A DNA stretch of 64,000 nucleotides from Actinomortierella ambigua (Eukaryota > Mortierellomycota > Mortierellomycetes > Mortierellales > Mortierellaceae). Made by a program: the position numbers and the translations under genes. The stretch spans positions 25,686-89,685 of the forward strand of contig JAAAJB010000063.1 of assembly GCA_016098155.1 (NCBI GenBank). Reading direction: 5' to 3'. Below the pieces are notes generated by a model. That model saw only the letters and a program-made list of their open reading frames with translations, ran no database searches and was not told where the DNA came from. Positions 33,001 through 45,400 of this stretch are shown here, piece by piece (the stretch's first letter is position 1; every line of letters starts with the position of its first letter).

Positions 33001-35505
33001 TCAACGCTTGCGGCCATAGTCAAGTTGGTGTCGGCTGCAGTGAAAATTGACTAGCGACGGAATGGTGCTTTTCCACATTTTTGCTGCGACGTCGTCCTCT
33101 GTCCTGACAAAGTAGCTGTTACTACTGTTGTTCACCGAGGTACAGTGAAAGATGGAATCTGGTTGTTGGTAACGAGGAGTGTGGTTCAAGGGAAAAAGGC
33201 ATGAATGCATACAGAAAGGGGGATGAGAGAGTGGGGGGGGGGTGGGAAGTACAAGGAGAGAACAAGGTCATGAGCTGGCCACAAGATAAAATGCATCCAA
33301 GAGGCATTTTCTCCCTTACCACTAAAATGCCTCTACAGTTAACTTTTTTTTTGTCTTTTTTGTCCTATTTCGCTTACCATCTTCAGTGGAGTCAACTTGT
33401 GTGAGCCGAGAGACAGGCTCGACCAACTTGAATGTCCAGGAGGTGCCATCCTTGCGCTGATAACGATTCGTGACCCGTTTGGTCCACAAAACAATATCAG
33501 TAAAGACAAACACATGATACTCGGCATCCGCGTCTGGCTGACGGATCGACGCCGGGATTGAGGGATAGCTGGAGGTTGAATGATCCAAATATCGTTTCCA
33601 GTGTTGACTATGGTCGAGAGGCGACATCATTGACCTTGCAATATCGGAGGCGCCAGAGTCAGTCATGGTATTGACATCCGGTCGACTCGCTGTCAGACTC
33701 GATGGTAGCATCGAAGAGGCACTGGAGGGCGCACTTGTCGACAACTGGCCTGAAGCTGACGTTCCGGGTTTGGGAGTGCGACCGCCACCAAAAGCAGACT
33801 TGGCAAAGCTGAATAGCCAAGGCACTGATGAGGATGATGATGAGGAGGAGGACGAGGATGATGAGGACGAGGATGATGATGACGATGGTGTCAATGTTGT
33901 CGAACCTGGCGGTGGAGAACCCGCGGACAGGTTCTTCTTGGTGCCGTTGTTTCCGCACTGTTTTGGCTCGGATGATGTGCTGGACGACGACCCTGTAGGC
34001 GAATGCCATGAAGGCGGTGGCGCTTGGCTAAGCTGAGATTGTCGATGTTGGTGGTGGTACTTTAGAAGACTAGGCTGCTGCTGGATCAAGAATGGTGCCC
34101 TACCATCGTACAGAGGATCTGCAAAGAAGTCTCTTGGCCTAAAGGCCACCAGTGGCAAGTTAGCGGGAGAAGATATGTGTGGTGAGTACCTCCAAATCCT
34201 CGGAGAGTACCGGAACTATTGGATGGTAATTGCAAGGTGTAGCTGCATTGACATGGTATTGTTGCACTATACCTGGATTTAGAGTCCAGCTTGGATTGCA
34301 CACTCTTAGCTCGGTATACTGGGCCATCTAGGACAAGGTATCTGTATTGTTCGACCAAGGAGAATCCCTAGAGACGAAATACGTTAGGCTGACGTTCAAC
34401 CAAATCAATGAAAGACTTCCTGACACCCATCACACCAATCGCAGTCAGTACCGGTGGTAGACCCTTGATCCGCTGCTGCAAATCCTTCAACATCTCGTTG
34501 TGCTCCTGAATCCATTTTTGATCATCTATCTTGGATAACCCCTGCTTATGTTTCTCCAAAGCCTCCTGAATCGCTGCGTGGTCCGGACTCGACTCTGGTG
34601 TCAATTCCAAGAGATCCTACGAGAAAAAAAAAGGGGGGACTGCTGTTAGTTTGACGTTAATGGCAACGAGGTACATGAGAACCAAGAAAGAACAGGCTTA
34701 ATCGAATACCTTGAAGAAAAGTTGGTATTTTTGTAGACGCTGGATAGGTTTCAGGAATATTCCTTCGAGGGTCAGCGATTTGCATTGAGGCAACAAAAGT
34801 AGTTCCTAAGATTGAGAGCTTCGTGTTAGACTCTGCCACGTTGTTCACGCACAGACCGTCGCAAGGCATATTGATACTCCCACTTACTCGGATAAGGACG
34901 ACGAGCTCGGAGGTGCCTGTCCTGATACTCTCAAACTCTTTGGAAACCGATCCGTATTGTGTAAAGTACGAGTCGTATATAGGAAACATGTAAAACTATG
35001 GAATGACACCCCCATCCTCGGCAGTCAGTCAGTGAAAATGTCCATTTTTTTGTCATTCATCCCAGTCAGCTAACCTGTGCCACACAACTCACATTGTTGA
35101 CAAAGATGTCGCCAATCCTGTCGACCACTGGCTTGGCCTTTGTCTGCCTTTGTTGGAGAAACTATCCGAAAAATATCCACGGGAACCGGGATTAGCAAAG
35201 GGGGGGGGGGGTTTTTCTCAATAACATTACATGCACACCAGCTCTCTCACACGTTCCTTACATTGAGTAGAGATTGATGGCCATTCCAGAGTGCGTGAAT
35301 ATGCGTTAACAGGCGATCAAGCTTTTCCTCGAGAACGGTATCCTGTTTGTCAGTGCCAAACCGCCTCTTCTTTTTCGATTCGGCGTATCGGGTTTTGAGA
35401 TCATCGACAAAAATCTATTTTGGCGCCGTAGAGGAATCACGCATAATATGGTTTTAGTAGAGTGAAGTTTGGCTGAACCATCACCATGTACGGGCGTCCA
35501 CACAA

Positions 35506-35542
<37 letters not shown>

Positions 35543-37237
35543 ATCCCAGTGTCATTCTTACCCGCTGAATGGATTTGAGGTCTTCAATATACTCCTTTTC
35601 AGTAAAAACGAGCTCAAAGATAGTTTCCTGCCTTTGGATCTCTTGAGACGAAAGCTCAAGTTTGGCAATTTCCTCGGGAGTAATCATTGTGTGCTGCCAA
35701 AGCGGTTTGAAAAATCCAGATCCGAGAATGGTGGTCATGGCTTGTCGAGCAGGTTGAGGTTTGGCGGTCTTGGAGGCGAGGTAAAGGCCGATGCTATCTC
35801 GGTTCCGCTTCCCTTGGTTGGACGGGAGTGCTGGTAAAGTTTTGGTAGGATCCACATGGAATTGATGGCTCCCGTACAACTGTGGGTGGGCCGAGGATGA
35901 AGCAAGAGGCATGGCTTCTGGTAAGGGATGGGGCGTAGATGGTGTCGATAGATCTGGTGTTGCACAACGTGGCTGGGTCGGGCGCTCCTTCATTGACCGC
36001 GAGCGGCTGACAAGGCGAGAAAACGAGCCAAGGGTATTTTTGCGATGTAACGAGGTCGATCGACGAACGGGAGGGGGCTTTGGAGGGTGCGCGAGGGCAA
36101 TGGCTGAGCTGTGGTGAATTGGTGGAAGAGACTGGCAGGGGCTCCAAGGGCTGTTTGGGGTTGTAGGCGTTGAAGAAGTGTTTGACCAAAGGGAGGTAGG
36201 GGTGGCAGGCGACTGGACAGAGAGTGCTGCAGAGGAGGAGGAGGACGAGGGCGAGGACGAGAACGAGGAGAGTGAGGAGGTGGTGTGCAAAGGTAAACAA
36301 TGCGAGGCCGCAGTGGCAGGTGGCTCGAATAGTAGATGGGTTATGTCAGCTTGGGGAGGTGGACCCGACCGAGTCTCTGGGAGGATTAGCACTCGAAGTT
36401 GTTTGGCGTGCACTGGACTTGGTGCCAGCACTCGGGTAGGTGATGATTTAGACTCTGATGCTGCTGTGGCTGTAACGGCCGAATTTTTTCGTGCCACACC
36501 AGTGTCGCTTCTTCCAATGCTGTTGCTTCGCTGCACTCCTGCCTGGTGGTGTTGGAGGTGCTTTTGAACTGGAGGTGCTGAGGAATGAGTCAATGTCAAA
36601 TGAATGCAAACAAAGAGAAGTGAGAGTGTGATTTCTGATCATTCACCAAGGCATGGCTATGACCTTTGCTTTGTTCAAGTGACAACAAGGACCATTTGCC
36701 CCCCCCCTCCCACTGGAGGGCGAGATTCACGAGATAATAGGGTGGGTGGTTCACGCTCTCAGGGCCAGCTTATGTTTCTCGTGCCTGTGGCACAATAAAA
36801 GGAGGGGGTCGGTCATACGGTGCGTTTCTATTTTTTTTTTGGCCCTTTTCACATTGCTCTTTCGACCCTGTGTCGACAGTCTTGCCTGACCAGGCAGACA
36901 GGGGCTGCTAGGAAGCATGAGAAAGTGAAGAAGGGGGGGGGGGTGATCTGTTGAATTGCGAGTTTATGTCTCGGGGGAAAGGAGAGTATGGCGGCGAGAC
37001 AATAGGGGAGTCATGAGCTAAACAAGAAACCACGATCAAAGACTCACAGTCTGCGGGCTTGACAGGTGGAAGTTTTTGGGTCGCAGGTGTGGTGCTTTTA
37101 GCCAGGCAAAGCGACGTGTTTTGACGATGTCGGGCCGGACTGCAGGTAGTGGGGCTCCGTTGGATGGGGAGGGACAGCTCATGGCGCCGAAGCCCCTTGC
37201 GCTCAACGGTGAGGGCGAGAGGAGGATGACTTGTCAT
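33001..37237 (-). CDS. DH-PH domain Rho guanine-nucleotide exchange factor
   Basis: RhoGEFs load Rho-family GTPases with GTP; the DH domain catalyses, the PH domain tunes it and binds membrane. Ten exons (gene order): 37048-37237, 35562-36577, 35262-35414, 35093-35161, 34888-34995, 34710-34805, 34383-34616, 34273-34367, 33378-34138, 33001-33158; 959 aa, every junction in phase. Residues 1-375 are Ser/Pro/Thr-rich and disordered (RSRSMKERPTQP). The DH domain (~376-590) shows QRQETIFELVFTEKEYIEDL, VDRIGDIFVNN, FPIYDSYFTQYGSVSKEF, and LEGIFLKPIQRLQKYQLFFK (the conserved last helix). The PH domain begins EQYRYLVLDGPVYRAKS and ends EYHVFVFTDIVLWTKR...SYFVRTEDDVAAKMW, but ~200 residues of Ser-rich sequence interrupt it. 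No CNH domain, so it is not a plain Rom1/Rom2. Target GTPase unknown. Confidence 0.88.
33815..33895. repeat. Imperfect triplet repeat encoding poly-Ser inside the RhoGEF PH domain
   Basis: GAT/GAG/GAC triplets on the plus strand, which read as 18 or so consecutive Ser codons on the coding strand. Codon choice is mixed, so the tract is not a young pure repeat. Confidence 0.8.
35509..35541. repeat. (GA)n microsatellite in a RhoGEF intron
   Basis: Pure GA dinucleotide run in the 147-bp intron between RhoGEF exons 2 and 3, just inside the DH domain. Confidence 0.9.
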
Positions 37238-38538
37238 AGGGACTAAACTGTTACTTTTCCTGCACAGAGAGATCTGCAGAGATGGGTGTAAAGAGAAGCA
37301 GGAGGGGGTAGCAAATCGACTCGCCTTTCCGCTTGAATGCGTCGTTTGCCGGAGAGACTGTCCAGCGCTTTTTTTGATTCCTGACTGTCCTGTGGTCTTG
37401 CATCGACATGTGGGTGGGTGGTCTACTGGATTCTATCGCCGTTGCATTTTTTCTTTCTCTGTCTTTCCAGGCATCCTCGGTTCGTGAAAGCCTGCTCGGC
37501 TCTTGCCTGCACTATGAGAGGCAGTCAGGTAGCCTAGAGGGCGCATGGCTTTCATCCAGGCTTCGCCCCACTGCATGGTGCGTAGCAGACTAGCAGCCCC
37601 CCCCCACCCTCCCGCGGAGGATGATTTTGTACAGTCGTGCGAAATGAAGCTACGAGGAGCACCGCCTCAAATATCATCAGTGTACAGTAGCCTCTCGCCT
37701 GAGAGGTCAGTTTCGAAGCAGGAGAGAGACAGAGATAGAATGGGAGCAGGAGCACGACTTTGGCGTAAGAGTGACCAGAATAGACGGATCCCTGGGACAG
37801 TGAGAGCATCTGTTGCTGCTGTGCCATGTCCATGGAGGGAAAGGAAGAAGGAAAGAAAGAAGGAAGGAAGGAAAGAGAGAAAGAAGCAACACGGAAGGGG
37901 TGCGCAATGCATGCTATGGGTGGTATCATTGGTACCATCGAGCACCGCCCCCCTCTCTCAAAATGCTATTGCTGATTGACTGCTGCTGGGAAGAACAAAG
38001 GGAGGAAGGTTGGGCTGGGTGGCTTGCTGACTCGCCAAACCCAACCTCATCTCGTGTTCGTTCGTGGACCTCTTCCTCCCTTCCACGCGCACATCCTTCT
38101 CGAACCCACATTTGCATCTTCATCGACTGTACCGTCACTACTACTACCACCACCACCACCACCACATAACTACCATCCACCACCACCTACCACCTACCAC
38201 CCACCACCCACCACCACCCTCACATTCCTCTTGTCTAGCTCATTGTACGCTTGACTCTCGACTGTCCATCGGCCATCACATTCCCTTTTTCTACGGTATG
38301 TCAATAACGTATAAAGTGGTCTCTCTCATGTTCCTTCCTATTTCACTGGCATCCACCCTATCCCCTCCCAAGACTACTACCCCTGCCTTCATTATCGCAT
38401 TCCAGCAAGAGACATTGTCATTTCCTCAGTGCACACTCCAATTTGCGCGCGCGTTGATGCTCTCCTTGTACCTCTTGCCTTCACTTGTTTCAACTCTGAA
38501 CTCATTGAACCTCACCCTCCATCAAACAGCCTCCCAAC
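37238..38538. promoter_or_regulatory. Divergent promoter region of RhoGEF (-) and MAPKK (+)
   Basis: 1.3 kb between divergent starts. Left half has a purine tract at 37835-37885 and short ORFs only. Right half carries a CCA/CTA microsatellite (38136-38220) and C/T-rich DNA up to the MAPKK ATG at 38539. No TATA box recognised. Confidence 0.5.
38136..38220. repeat. (CCA/CTA)n microsatellite upstream of MAPKK
   Basis: Imperfect CTACCACCACC repeats, similar in unit to the one in the PEX14 intron (645-740). Probably in the MAPKK 5' leader or promoter. Confidence 0.8.
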
Positions 38539-40576
38539 ATGGCCTTGTCTAGATCCCATGCAAAGAAGGTCAAGCCGCCACAACTTCATGTCAATTTGAA
38601 TGCTCGAGCGGCTCCAACAGTACCCAATCCGTTCTTAAACCAGTCGCCTGCTTCCATGAACGTAAGGCGTCCAATGCAATGGCAGCCCTTTAGACACATC
38701 AATGAGAATGCGAGGCGTTTTTCTTGGTCTTGTACTACAGGCAAGAAAAAAAAAAGAGAAAGAAAACAACAAAAACATGTCTGACAGACGGACTGGGGGG
38801 GGGGCTGGTTTTCTCTCCTATCTGCATGGTCCTTTTTTTTTCTTTCTTTTATATGTATATGAATTGAACGATTAGTCACGGCCATTGTTAGACTATCTGG
38901 CCAGTAACCCTCGCGACCCCTCGAGGGAGAGTCAGTACGCGAATGCGGCAGGTACGGATCGGATACCCGCCCGATCCATCAGAAGCATTCCCGAAACCCC
39001 TGGCGGAACACGGCAGCCCGATCCATTGCAAAACTACACATTAAGGCCTGAGGACATGGTGAACGTCAAACGCCTAGGCGAGGGCTCTGCGGGCACCGTG
39101 AGCAAGGTCAAACATATACCCACTGGCTTCATCATGGCGCGCAAGGTAAATGAAGGAAAATTATTTTAGTACAGAGTGCAATGTATGGTTTAAAGGGGAA
39201 GAAAATGTAGGAACCGGAGGGAGGGGTAAAGTTCTCTTTCCCATTGGTCCTCAGCACCGTGAAAGAGAGAGCCAAGCATACAGAAAGGCGCGTGTTCGAT
39301 TATGAGGAAGAGGAGGAGGAGGAGGAAGGGGTTGTCGCCAATGCGGAAAAGGGGAAAAGGGGGGAGGGTGAGAAAGAGACAATGATGACGAGCGGATCCA
39401 GGAGGCATTTTGGACTAATGGCAAAATATATGCAACTGCATGTATCCTCTTTTTTTTATATGTATGATTCGCTCTGCCCTGGTTAAATAGCATGTCCGCT
39501 GTGACCCCAATCCAGAGTTCCAACGGTTGCTAGAGCGTGAACTAAAGACACTGGACCGATGTCATTCGCCTTGGATCGTCACCTTCTACGGCGCATACAT
39601 GGATGGCGATGAACTGGCAATTTGCATGGAGTATTGTGAAGGAGGAAGTATGGAGGCTGTGTACAAGCATGTCGCGCAGAAAGGACAATCTATCCCGGAG
39701 ATGGTCCTTGGCAAGATTAGCGAGGCTGTCCTCAATGGTCTTGTATACCTTCACAAGATGCACCATGTGATCCATCGTGGTAAGCTTCTTTCTTCCACCA
39801 TACTCATGATGGGCATCTTCACAACCAGGATGAACTAATTTGAGCATGTTTTTTCATACCTTATCCACAGATTTGAAGCCTTCCAATATTGTGATTACCA
39901 TGGAGGGCAACGTGAAACTTTGCGACTTTGGTGTCAGTGGTGATCTGGTCAATTCGCTCGCAGAGACCTTTGTTGGTACGAGTTACTATATGGCGGTAAG
40001 TGCAGTTGTCATCTCCGAATGAGAATCTGACTTGCAATGGCTGTTATCGCTGCTCTCATTCTCATGTTTTAAATTGATTCTATTATTGCGTTGTTGAAAT
40101 AGCCTGAGCGCATTCAAGGTGGAAAATATCCAGTCCAGTCGGATGTCTGGTCTCTGGGATTGACAATGGTTGAGATTGCGCAAATGAAAAACCCATTCCC
40201 CAGCAACCTCGCACCTTTTGAGCTTTTGATCTACATCGTCAATCAACCTGTACCTTCACTGCCTGAAGATGAGCCATGGTCGCCCGAATTTAGAGACTTT
40301 TTGGGTCAATGGTAAGGGCATCATTGCTTTCTTGAGGGTGATACATTCTTAGAGCAGCTCAAAAGTCTCATCGTCTTTTTTTTCGTGAATCTCATTTGGA
40401 ATAGCTTCATCAAGGACTTCACGAAGAGGCCTACACCTGAGCAGATTCTGGAGCATCCCTTCATTGTGAAATCGAGCAAGTTGACCAAGGAGGAGGTAGA
40501 CATGCAGTCTTGGATCCGCGGAGTGTGGGATTACCAAGAGCCAGCGTCCGAGCAAGATGTTTCACGAGCGACTTAG
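38539..40576 (+). CDS. MAP kinase kinase (MEK family, Mkk1/Pek1-like)
   Basis: Dual-specificity kinase that phosphorylates the TxY loop of a MAP kinase. Exons: 38539-38661, 38876-39145, 39491-39779, 39871-39995, 40103-40311, 40405-40576; 395 aa, all in phase. Catalytic landmarks are complete: glycine loop [15 protein letters not shown] lysine in FIMARK, HRDLKPSN (split by an intron), CDFGVSG, the activation loop [19 protein letters not shown] with the MAPKK S-x3-T pair, [14 protein letters not shown], and [15 protein letters not shown]. The loop and the IAPFELL-like [11 protein letters not shown] resemble cell-wall-integrity Mkk1/Mkk2/Pek1 more than Ste7 or Pbs2; this subtype call is tentative. 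The ~95-aa N-terminus is basic ([18 protein letters not shown]), a plausible MAPK docking site. An extra ORF right after the stop (to 40796) I read as 3' UTR. Confidence 0.92.
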
Positions 40577-40895
40577 CAGAATCGAGCTCTCGGATGCACT
40601 TGGATCTTTGTTTCGGGCGAATTCTGAAGGACAAGTAACCACCGCTGGTTATCTCTATGGAATGATGGATATCGAGAAGGTAGACAGAGAGAGGATGGCG
40701 GACAAGCTCTTCATTTCTATCCCGCCCTCCCTCCCTCTCTCTCTCTCTCTCTCTCTATCTGTTTGTCCACTCATTCTCCCATCTCTTCCCATCTAGAGCA
40801 TGTCCTAGAAGTCTTCTGCACAGACAAAGAATAAAATGTGACATTTTACTCAAGGGAGGGGGAGTGTGCACAGGATCGCTCTACTTTATTTTTAC
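40577..40895. other. Convergent 3' region of MAPKK and Maf genes
   Basis: 319 bp with a (TC)n microsatellite at 40733-40757 and an AATAAA near 40830. An ORF crosses its left half in a second frame ([18 protein letters not shown]...) without a splice path I could confirm from the MAPKK. Confidence 0.55.
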
Positions 40896-41820
40896 CTAAC
40901 GGAGAAACTCGATAAGCATGAAAAAGAGCTTGGATGCGGGTAGGCCGATCACGTTCCAGCTACACCCATTAATACCCTTGACGAGCACAGCACCCACACC
41001 TTGGTAGCCATACGAGCCGGCCTTGTCCATGGGCTCACCGGTCGCGACATAGGCTTCGACAAGCGATTCAGGGTACTTGTGCATGATGACCTCGGTACCC
41101 TCAAAGTCAATGGTAACGCGAGGCTGATCTTGTGGGTCACCAGGCCTGGGCTTGGCTACCAAAGCGACACCTGTGTAAACCATGTGGGTGGATCCTGAGA
41201 GGCTGTTGAGCATGTCGATGGCACCCTGGACGGAGCATGGTTTCTCAAGGATCCTGTTGTCGTGCGCAACAACAGTGTCAGAACCGATAATGGCATCCGG
41301 CAACTCTTTCCCCTCAGCCTGAAGAAGAAGAAAAAAAAGGGTGCTGCGGTTTAGCTAGCTGTATCTGAGGTGGCGTGACTCACGATGCTTCGCGGGGAGT
41401 GTTCTCTCTCCCCTTCAACCCAAATCGGCACGACAAAAACTCACCTTCAGACGCTCATAGACCTCGAGGGCCTTTTGGAGGGCATTCTCCTTGACGTATT
41501 CGGAGGGGTGCTTGAAGAGAGACTTGTCAAGGGTTTCTGGAAATGTGCTAGGGACAATGGTGTAAGTGAGACCCTGCGGTGAACGATTTGTTTTTTATAA
41601 AAAAAGCAAGAAAAAAAATTAACAAGGGAATATTGGACGTGAAAATCGTGGCCATTGTAACGATAGGGCGAAAATGTGAGAGACATACAAGCTTATCCAT
41701 AATGTCCTTGCGCCGCGGGGACGTTGAGGCAAGGATGAAGGTGCGGCCCTGGAGCTCGGGAACAATCAGTTTCTTGAGAGAGTTCATTGCAATGTGTGGC
41801 ATGGTTGAAGCGATTCGCAT
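40896..41820 (-). CDS. Maf-type nucleoside triphosphate pyrophosphatase
   Basis: Maf proteins hydrolyse non-canonical or excess nucleotides such as dTTP, UTP and modified forms to monophosphate and pyrophosphate, as house-cleaning. Exons (gene order): 41689-41820, 41445-41573, 40896-41318; 227 aa, in phase. Conserved motifs in order: LILAS-type FILASTSPRRKDIM, FPETLDKS, a SDTVVAHDNRILEKP block with the catalytic Asp, HMVYTGVAL, and the C-terminal AGSYGYQGVGAVLVKGINGC...VIGLPASKL. The Y-G-Y-Q and NVIGLP signatures place it with the dTTP/UTP branch (YhdE/ASMTL-N). Start: ATG 41820; an in-frame Met at 41802 is equally possible. Head-to-head with the P5A ATPase gene. Confidence 0.93.
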
Positions 41821-42421
41821 TTCTGCCGTTTTGTACGAAAGGGGTGGACGCAGACCACAGTCACTTCGGCCACATAGGATCGAGGCTAAACTATCTGACC
41901 CTTTGTCTTCTGCAGCTTCAGTGAGCCAATGTCTGAACCCCCATGGAGGGGGTGGTCTTACCTTTTGGCTTCAGGTCTGCCCCAGCTTTTGTGCTGCCTT
42001 GCTTAAGCATGTGCTTGGTACCACTCGATCCTTCGAGCTTTGTTGTACAATAGTACACGAAACGATTTGTCCCCAATCTCAATCTGGCATGATCGGGTGG
42101 CGTGGCTGGTGGAGATCAATTTCAGCTGGAAACCCCCAAGGGAATCCTGTTCTAGGGAAAAAAAAGGTCTTTTAACTTTCTCACTCCTCTTTCTCATCTG
42201 ATCAACTCTTCACACCCAGCCTGTTGACAAGCATCTCCCAGGCAAGCATCAATGCTCCGCTAGGATACCCCGGAAGCCAGGATATCATCAACCTCGTCAA
42301 ATACTCGCTCGCTGTTTCACCTCGTACTGACAAGCACATATCTTCCTTAACTCTCCCAGCTTTCATCAACAAGCTCATCTCCGCCACAGGTTTCCAGCAT
42401 GTACGCATCATCGGTTGAGAA
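41821..42421. promoter_or_regulatory. Divergent promoter region of Maf (-) and P5A ATPase (+)
   Basis: 600 bp. From about 42170 there is a polypyrimidine stretch ending CACACCCAG at 42217, which looks like a 3' splice site, followed by 67 stop-free codons (42218-42418). This may be a leader exon of the ATPase gene; see findings. Confidence 0.45.
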
Positions 42422-45400
42422 ATGGAAAAGAGGAGTGGCTCATCAGGGAACGAGGGATGGATGTGTTGCCCTCATCGATGCTATCAACTCATTCATGGAA
42501 ACATCATCATCCTTTCATCTCCATCTAGGGCACCGGCCTCTTTAGTCCAGACCAAGCTGGTCAGGGCGTCGTCGCTGCACACGCGGCTGCCACGTATTCA
42601 GCATTTGTATGCCTGGCCGTTTATGGTTCTCTACCCACTCTGGACGTTTGCCTATTTCTTCAAGTACGACCAGTGGATCAAGTCCGAAGAGATTACGTTT
42701 GTCACACTTGGTTCGCTCCTCACGATCAATGCACTTCTTTTCCTGGCTGGCCAGTGGAGCGTCTCTATCAAGGCTGCTGTCACCTGCAAGAAGGTAACGT
42801 CTGTGTTCACTTGCTGTTCACTCCTGTTTCTCAGTGGATATGACTCTTGATTGAACATTAAGGCCTAAAACAAAAATTCTATCGTTTTCTTCGTAGGAGT
42901 CTGACCCTTCCAAGGCGGACCTGATCTGCATTGTTCCTCAAAAAGACCGAGGCCTGGGCGCTCTCTGCGATCTGCACAAGGAGGTGAGGCCTTTCGTCAT
43001 TTTTTTCTTCTGGACCCTGTCTTTCGAAGGATTAGTAACAATCACCTAACGATGAGCCTCAATTTCATTCTTCCCCCCGGAATGCTCTAGGAGAACGGCG
43101 ACATTTACTTCTTTTTCCAAAAGAAAAAGTACACTTGGAATGCTGACAAGAAAGTGTTTGTTAAGCTTCGCTATCCTTCCGATGAAGGCCTCACCATGAG
43201 TGTCTTCCAAAAATCTCGCGGTCTTTCCGAGGAGGGTGTCCACCAGGCCACTGCCAAGTATGGCCTGAACCGCTTCGACATCCCCACTCCAAAGTTTGTC
43301 GAATTGTTTAAGGAGCATGCTGTGGCACCTTTCTTTGTCTTCCAGGTCTTTTGTGTTGGTCTCTGGCTTCTGGATGAGTACTGGTACTACTCGCTGTTCA
43401 CTCTCTTCATGCTCGTCGTCTTTGAGTCTACCGTTGTCTGGCAGGTATGTCTCATCTCGCAGGAAGGGTGTGAATTTTGTCAATACTTGGTGAGATTGGA
43501 ATGATCCCTCTAACCGTGTTTCGGCTTTTACATTGAACCCCACAATTAGCGTCTGAAAACTATCGGCGAGTTCCAGGGCATGTCCATCAAGCCTTTCCAT
43601 CTCAACGTTCGTCGTGGCGGATCTTGGATCAACATTATGTCAGACGAACTGTTGCCTGGTGATCTCGTTTCGATTGTCCGCACCAAAGAGGATTCAGGAG
43701 TGCCCTGCGACATGGTCATTGTGGACGGAACCTGTATTGTGAACGAAGCAATGCTTTCTGGAGAGTCGACCCCTTTGCTGAAAGAAGGCGTTATGCTCCG
43801 CGAGGAGGACGATGTTTTGGATCTCAACGGCGCTGACAAACTGAACGTGCTGTATGGAGGTACCAAGGTTCTCCAGGTGTCTCCTTCTTCGGGTCCGCTT
43901 AAGGCCCCTGACGGTGGATGCCTTTGTTACATTGTCAGAACTGGATTCGGCACTGCCCAGGGCAAGTTGGTTCGCACCATGGTCTACTCGACAGAGCGCG
44001 TCACGGCCAACAACTTGGAAGCTTTGTTGTTCATTCTGTTCCTTCTGATCTTCGCCATTGTTGCCGCCTACTACGTGTGGGTCGTCGGTACCGAGATTGG
44101 CCGAAACAAGGGCAAGCTGCTTTTGGACTGCATTTTGATTATCACGTCTGTTGTTCCTCCCGAGCTTCCCATGGAGCTTTCACTTGCCGTCAACACATCC
44201 CTGATCGCCTTGGCCAAGCACCATATTTTCTGCGTTGAGCCTTTCCGTATTCCTTTTGCGGGCAAGGTCGATGTTTGCTGCTTTGACAAGACTGGTACTT
44301 TGACTGGCGAAGACTTGGTGGTCGAAGGTCTGTGCGGCTACGACACCAAGTCTCCAGATTCGCTCGTTTCTGCTCCTGACGCCCCTCGCTCGGCTCGCCA
44401 CGTGTTGGCTGCCGCTCACGCCCTTGTTCAGCTGGATGATGGTCTTGTTGGTGACCCCATGGAGCGTGTCACGCTGGAAGCTCTCAAGTGGACGGTAGGA
44501 AAGAACGACAAGGTCTATCCCGAGAGTGCCAGTAACAAGACGGAGCATCTATTGATCCGCCGCCGCTTCCAATTCTCCTCGGCTCTCAAGCGCATGTCCT
44601 CGATCTCGACTCTGTCTAGCCCAGAGTTCCGCACCACCAAGCTGTTTGTCGCCGTCAAGGGAGCCCCCGAGACGCTGAAGCATATGTACAAGTCCCTGCC
44701 TGCTTTCTACGAGGATACTTACAAGCAGTACACTCGCCGTGGTAGCCGTGTTCTTGCTCTGGGCTACAAATATTTGCCTGACGGCATGAACACCGATCAA
44801 ATCAATGCTCTTCACCGCGACGACGTCGAGTCTGAGCTCATCTTTGCCGGCTTCCTCGTGTTCCACTGCCCTCTGAAGGATGATTCGGTCCAGGCCATCA
44901 GAATGCTCAATGAGTCTTCGCACCGCTGCGTCATGATCACTGGCGATAACCCTCTGACCGCTTGTCATGTTGCTCGCCAGGTCGACATTGTCAACCGCGA
45001 TGTCTTGATTATGGATGTCAAGGAGGATGCTAACGACGCTAACGACCTGGCTTGGAAGTCAGTGGACGAGACTATTTCTATCGATGTCGACCCCAGCAAG
45101 CCTCTGGACCATGCTTTGTTCCGTGACTATGATATTTGCGTTACCGGCCCCGCTCTCGCCTGTTACGAGGGTAAGCCTTCGTTTGCCGAGCTGATCCGTC
45201 ATACCTGGGTCTATGCTCGAGTGTCGCCTAGCCAGAAGGAGACCATCTTGACGACTTTGAAGGACTCTGGCTACACCACGCTGATGTGCGGTGATGGTAC
45301 GAATGACGTCGGTGCTTTGAAGCAGGCTCATATTGGTGTCGCCCTGTTGGATGGTAAGCCCGAGGATCTGGAGCGTATTGCCGAGTACAACATGATTCAG

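Noticed and set aside
35509..35541. GA, GT and CCA tandem repeats considered as CRISPR or satellite arrays
   Set aside because: Simple microsatellites without spacers, in introns or intergenic DNA of a eukaryote.
40557..40796. ORF after the MAPKK stop, [18 protein letters not shown]...
   Set aside because: Overlaps the last MAPKK codons in another frame and ends in a (TC)n repeat; no donor in the last exon joins it in phase.
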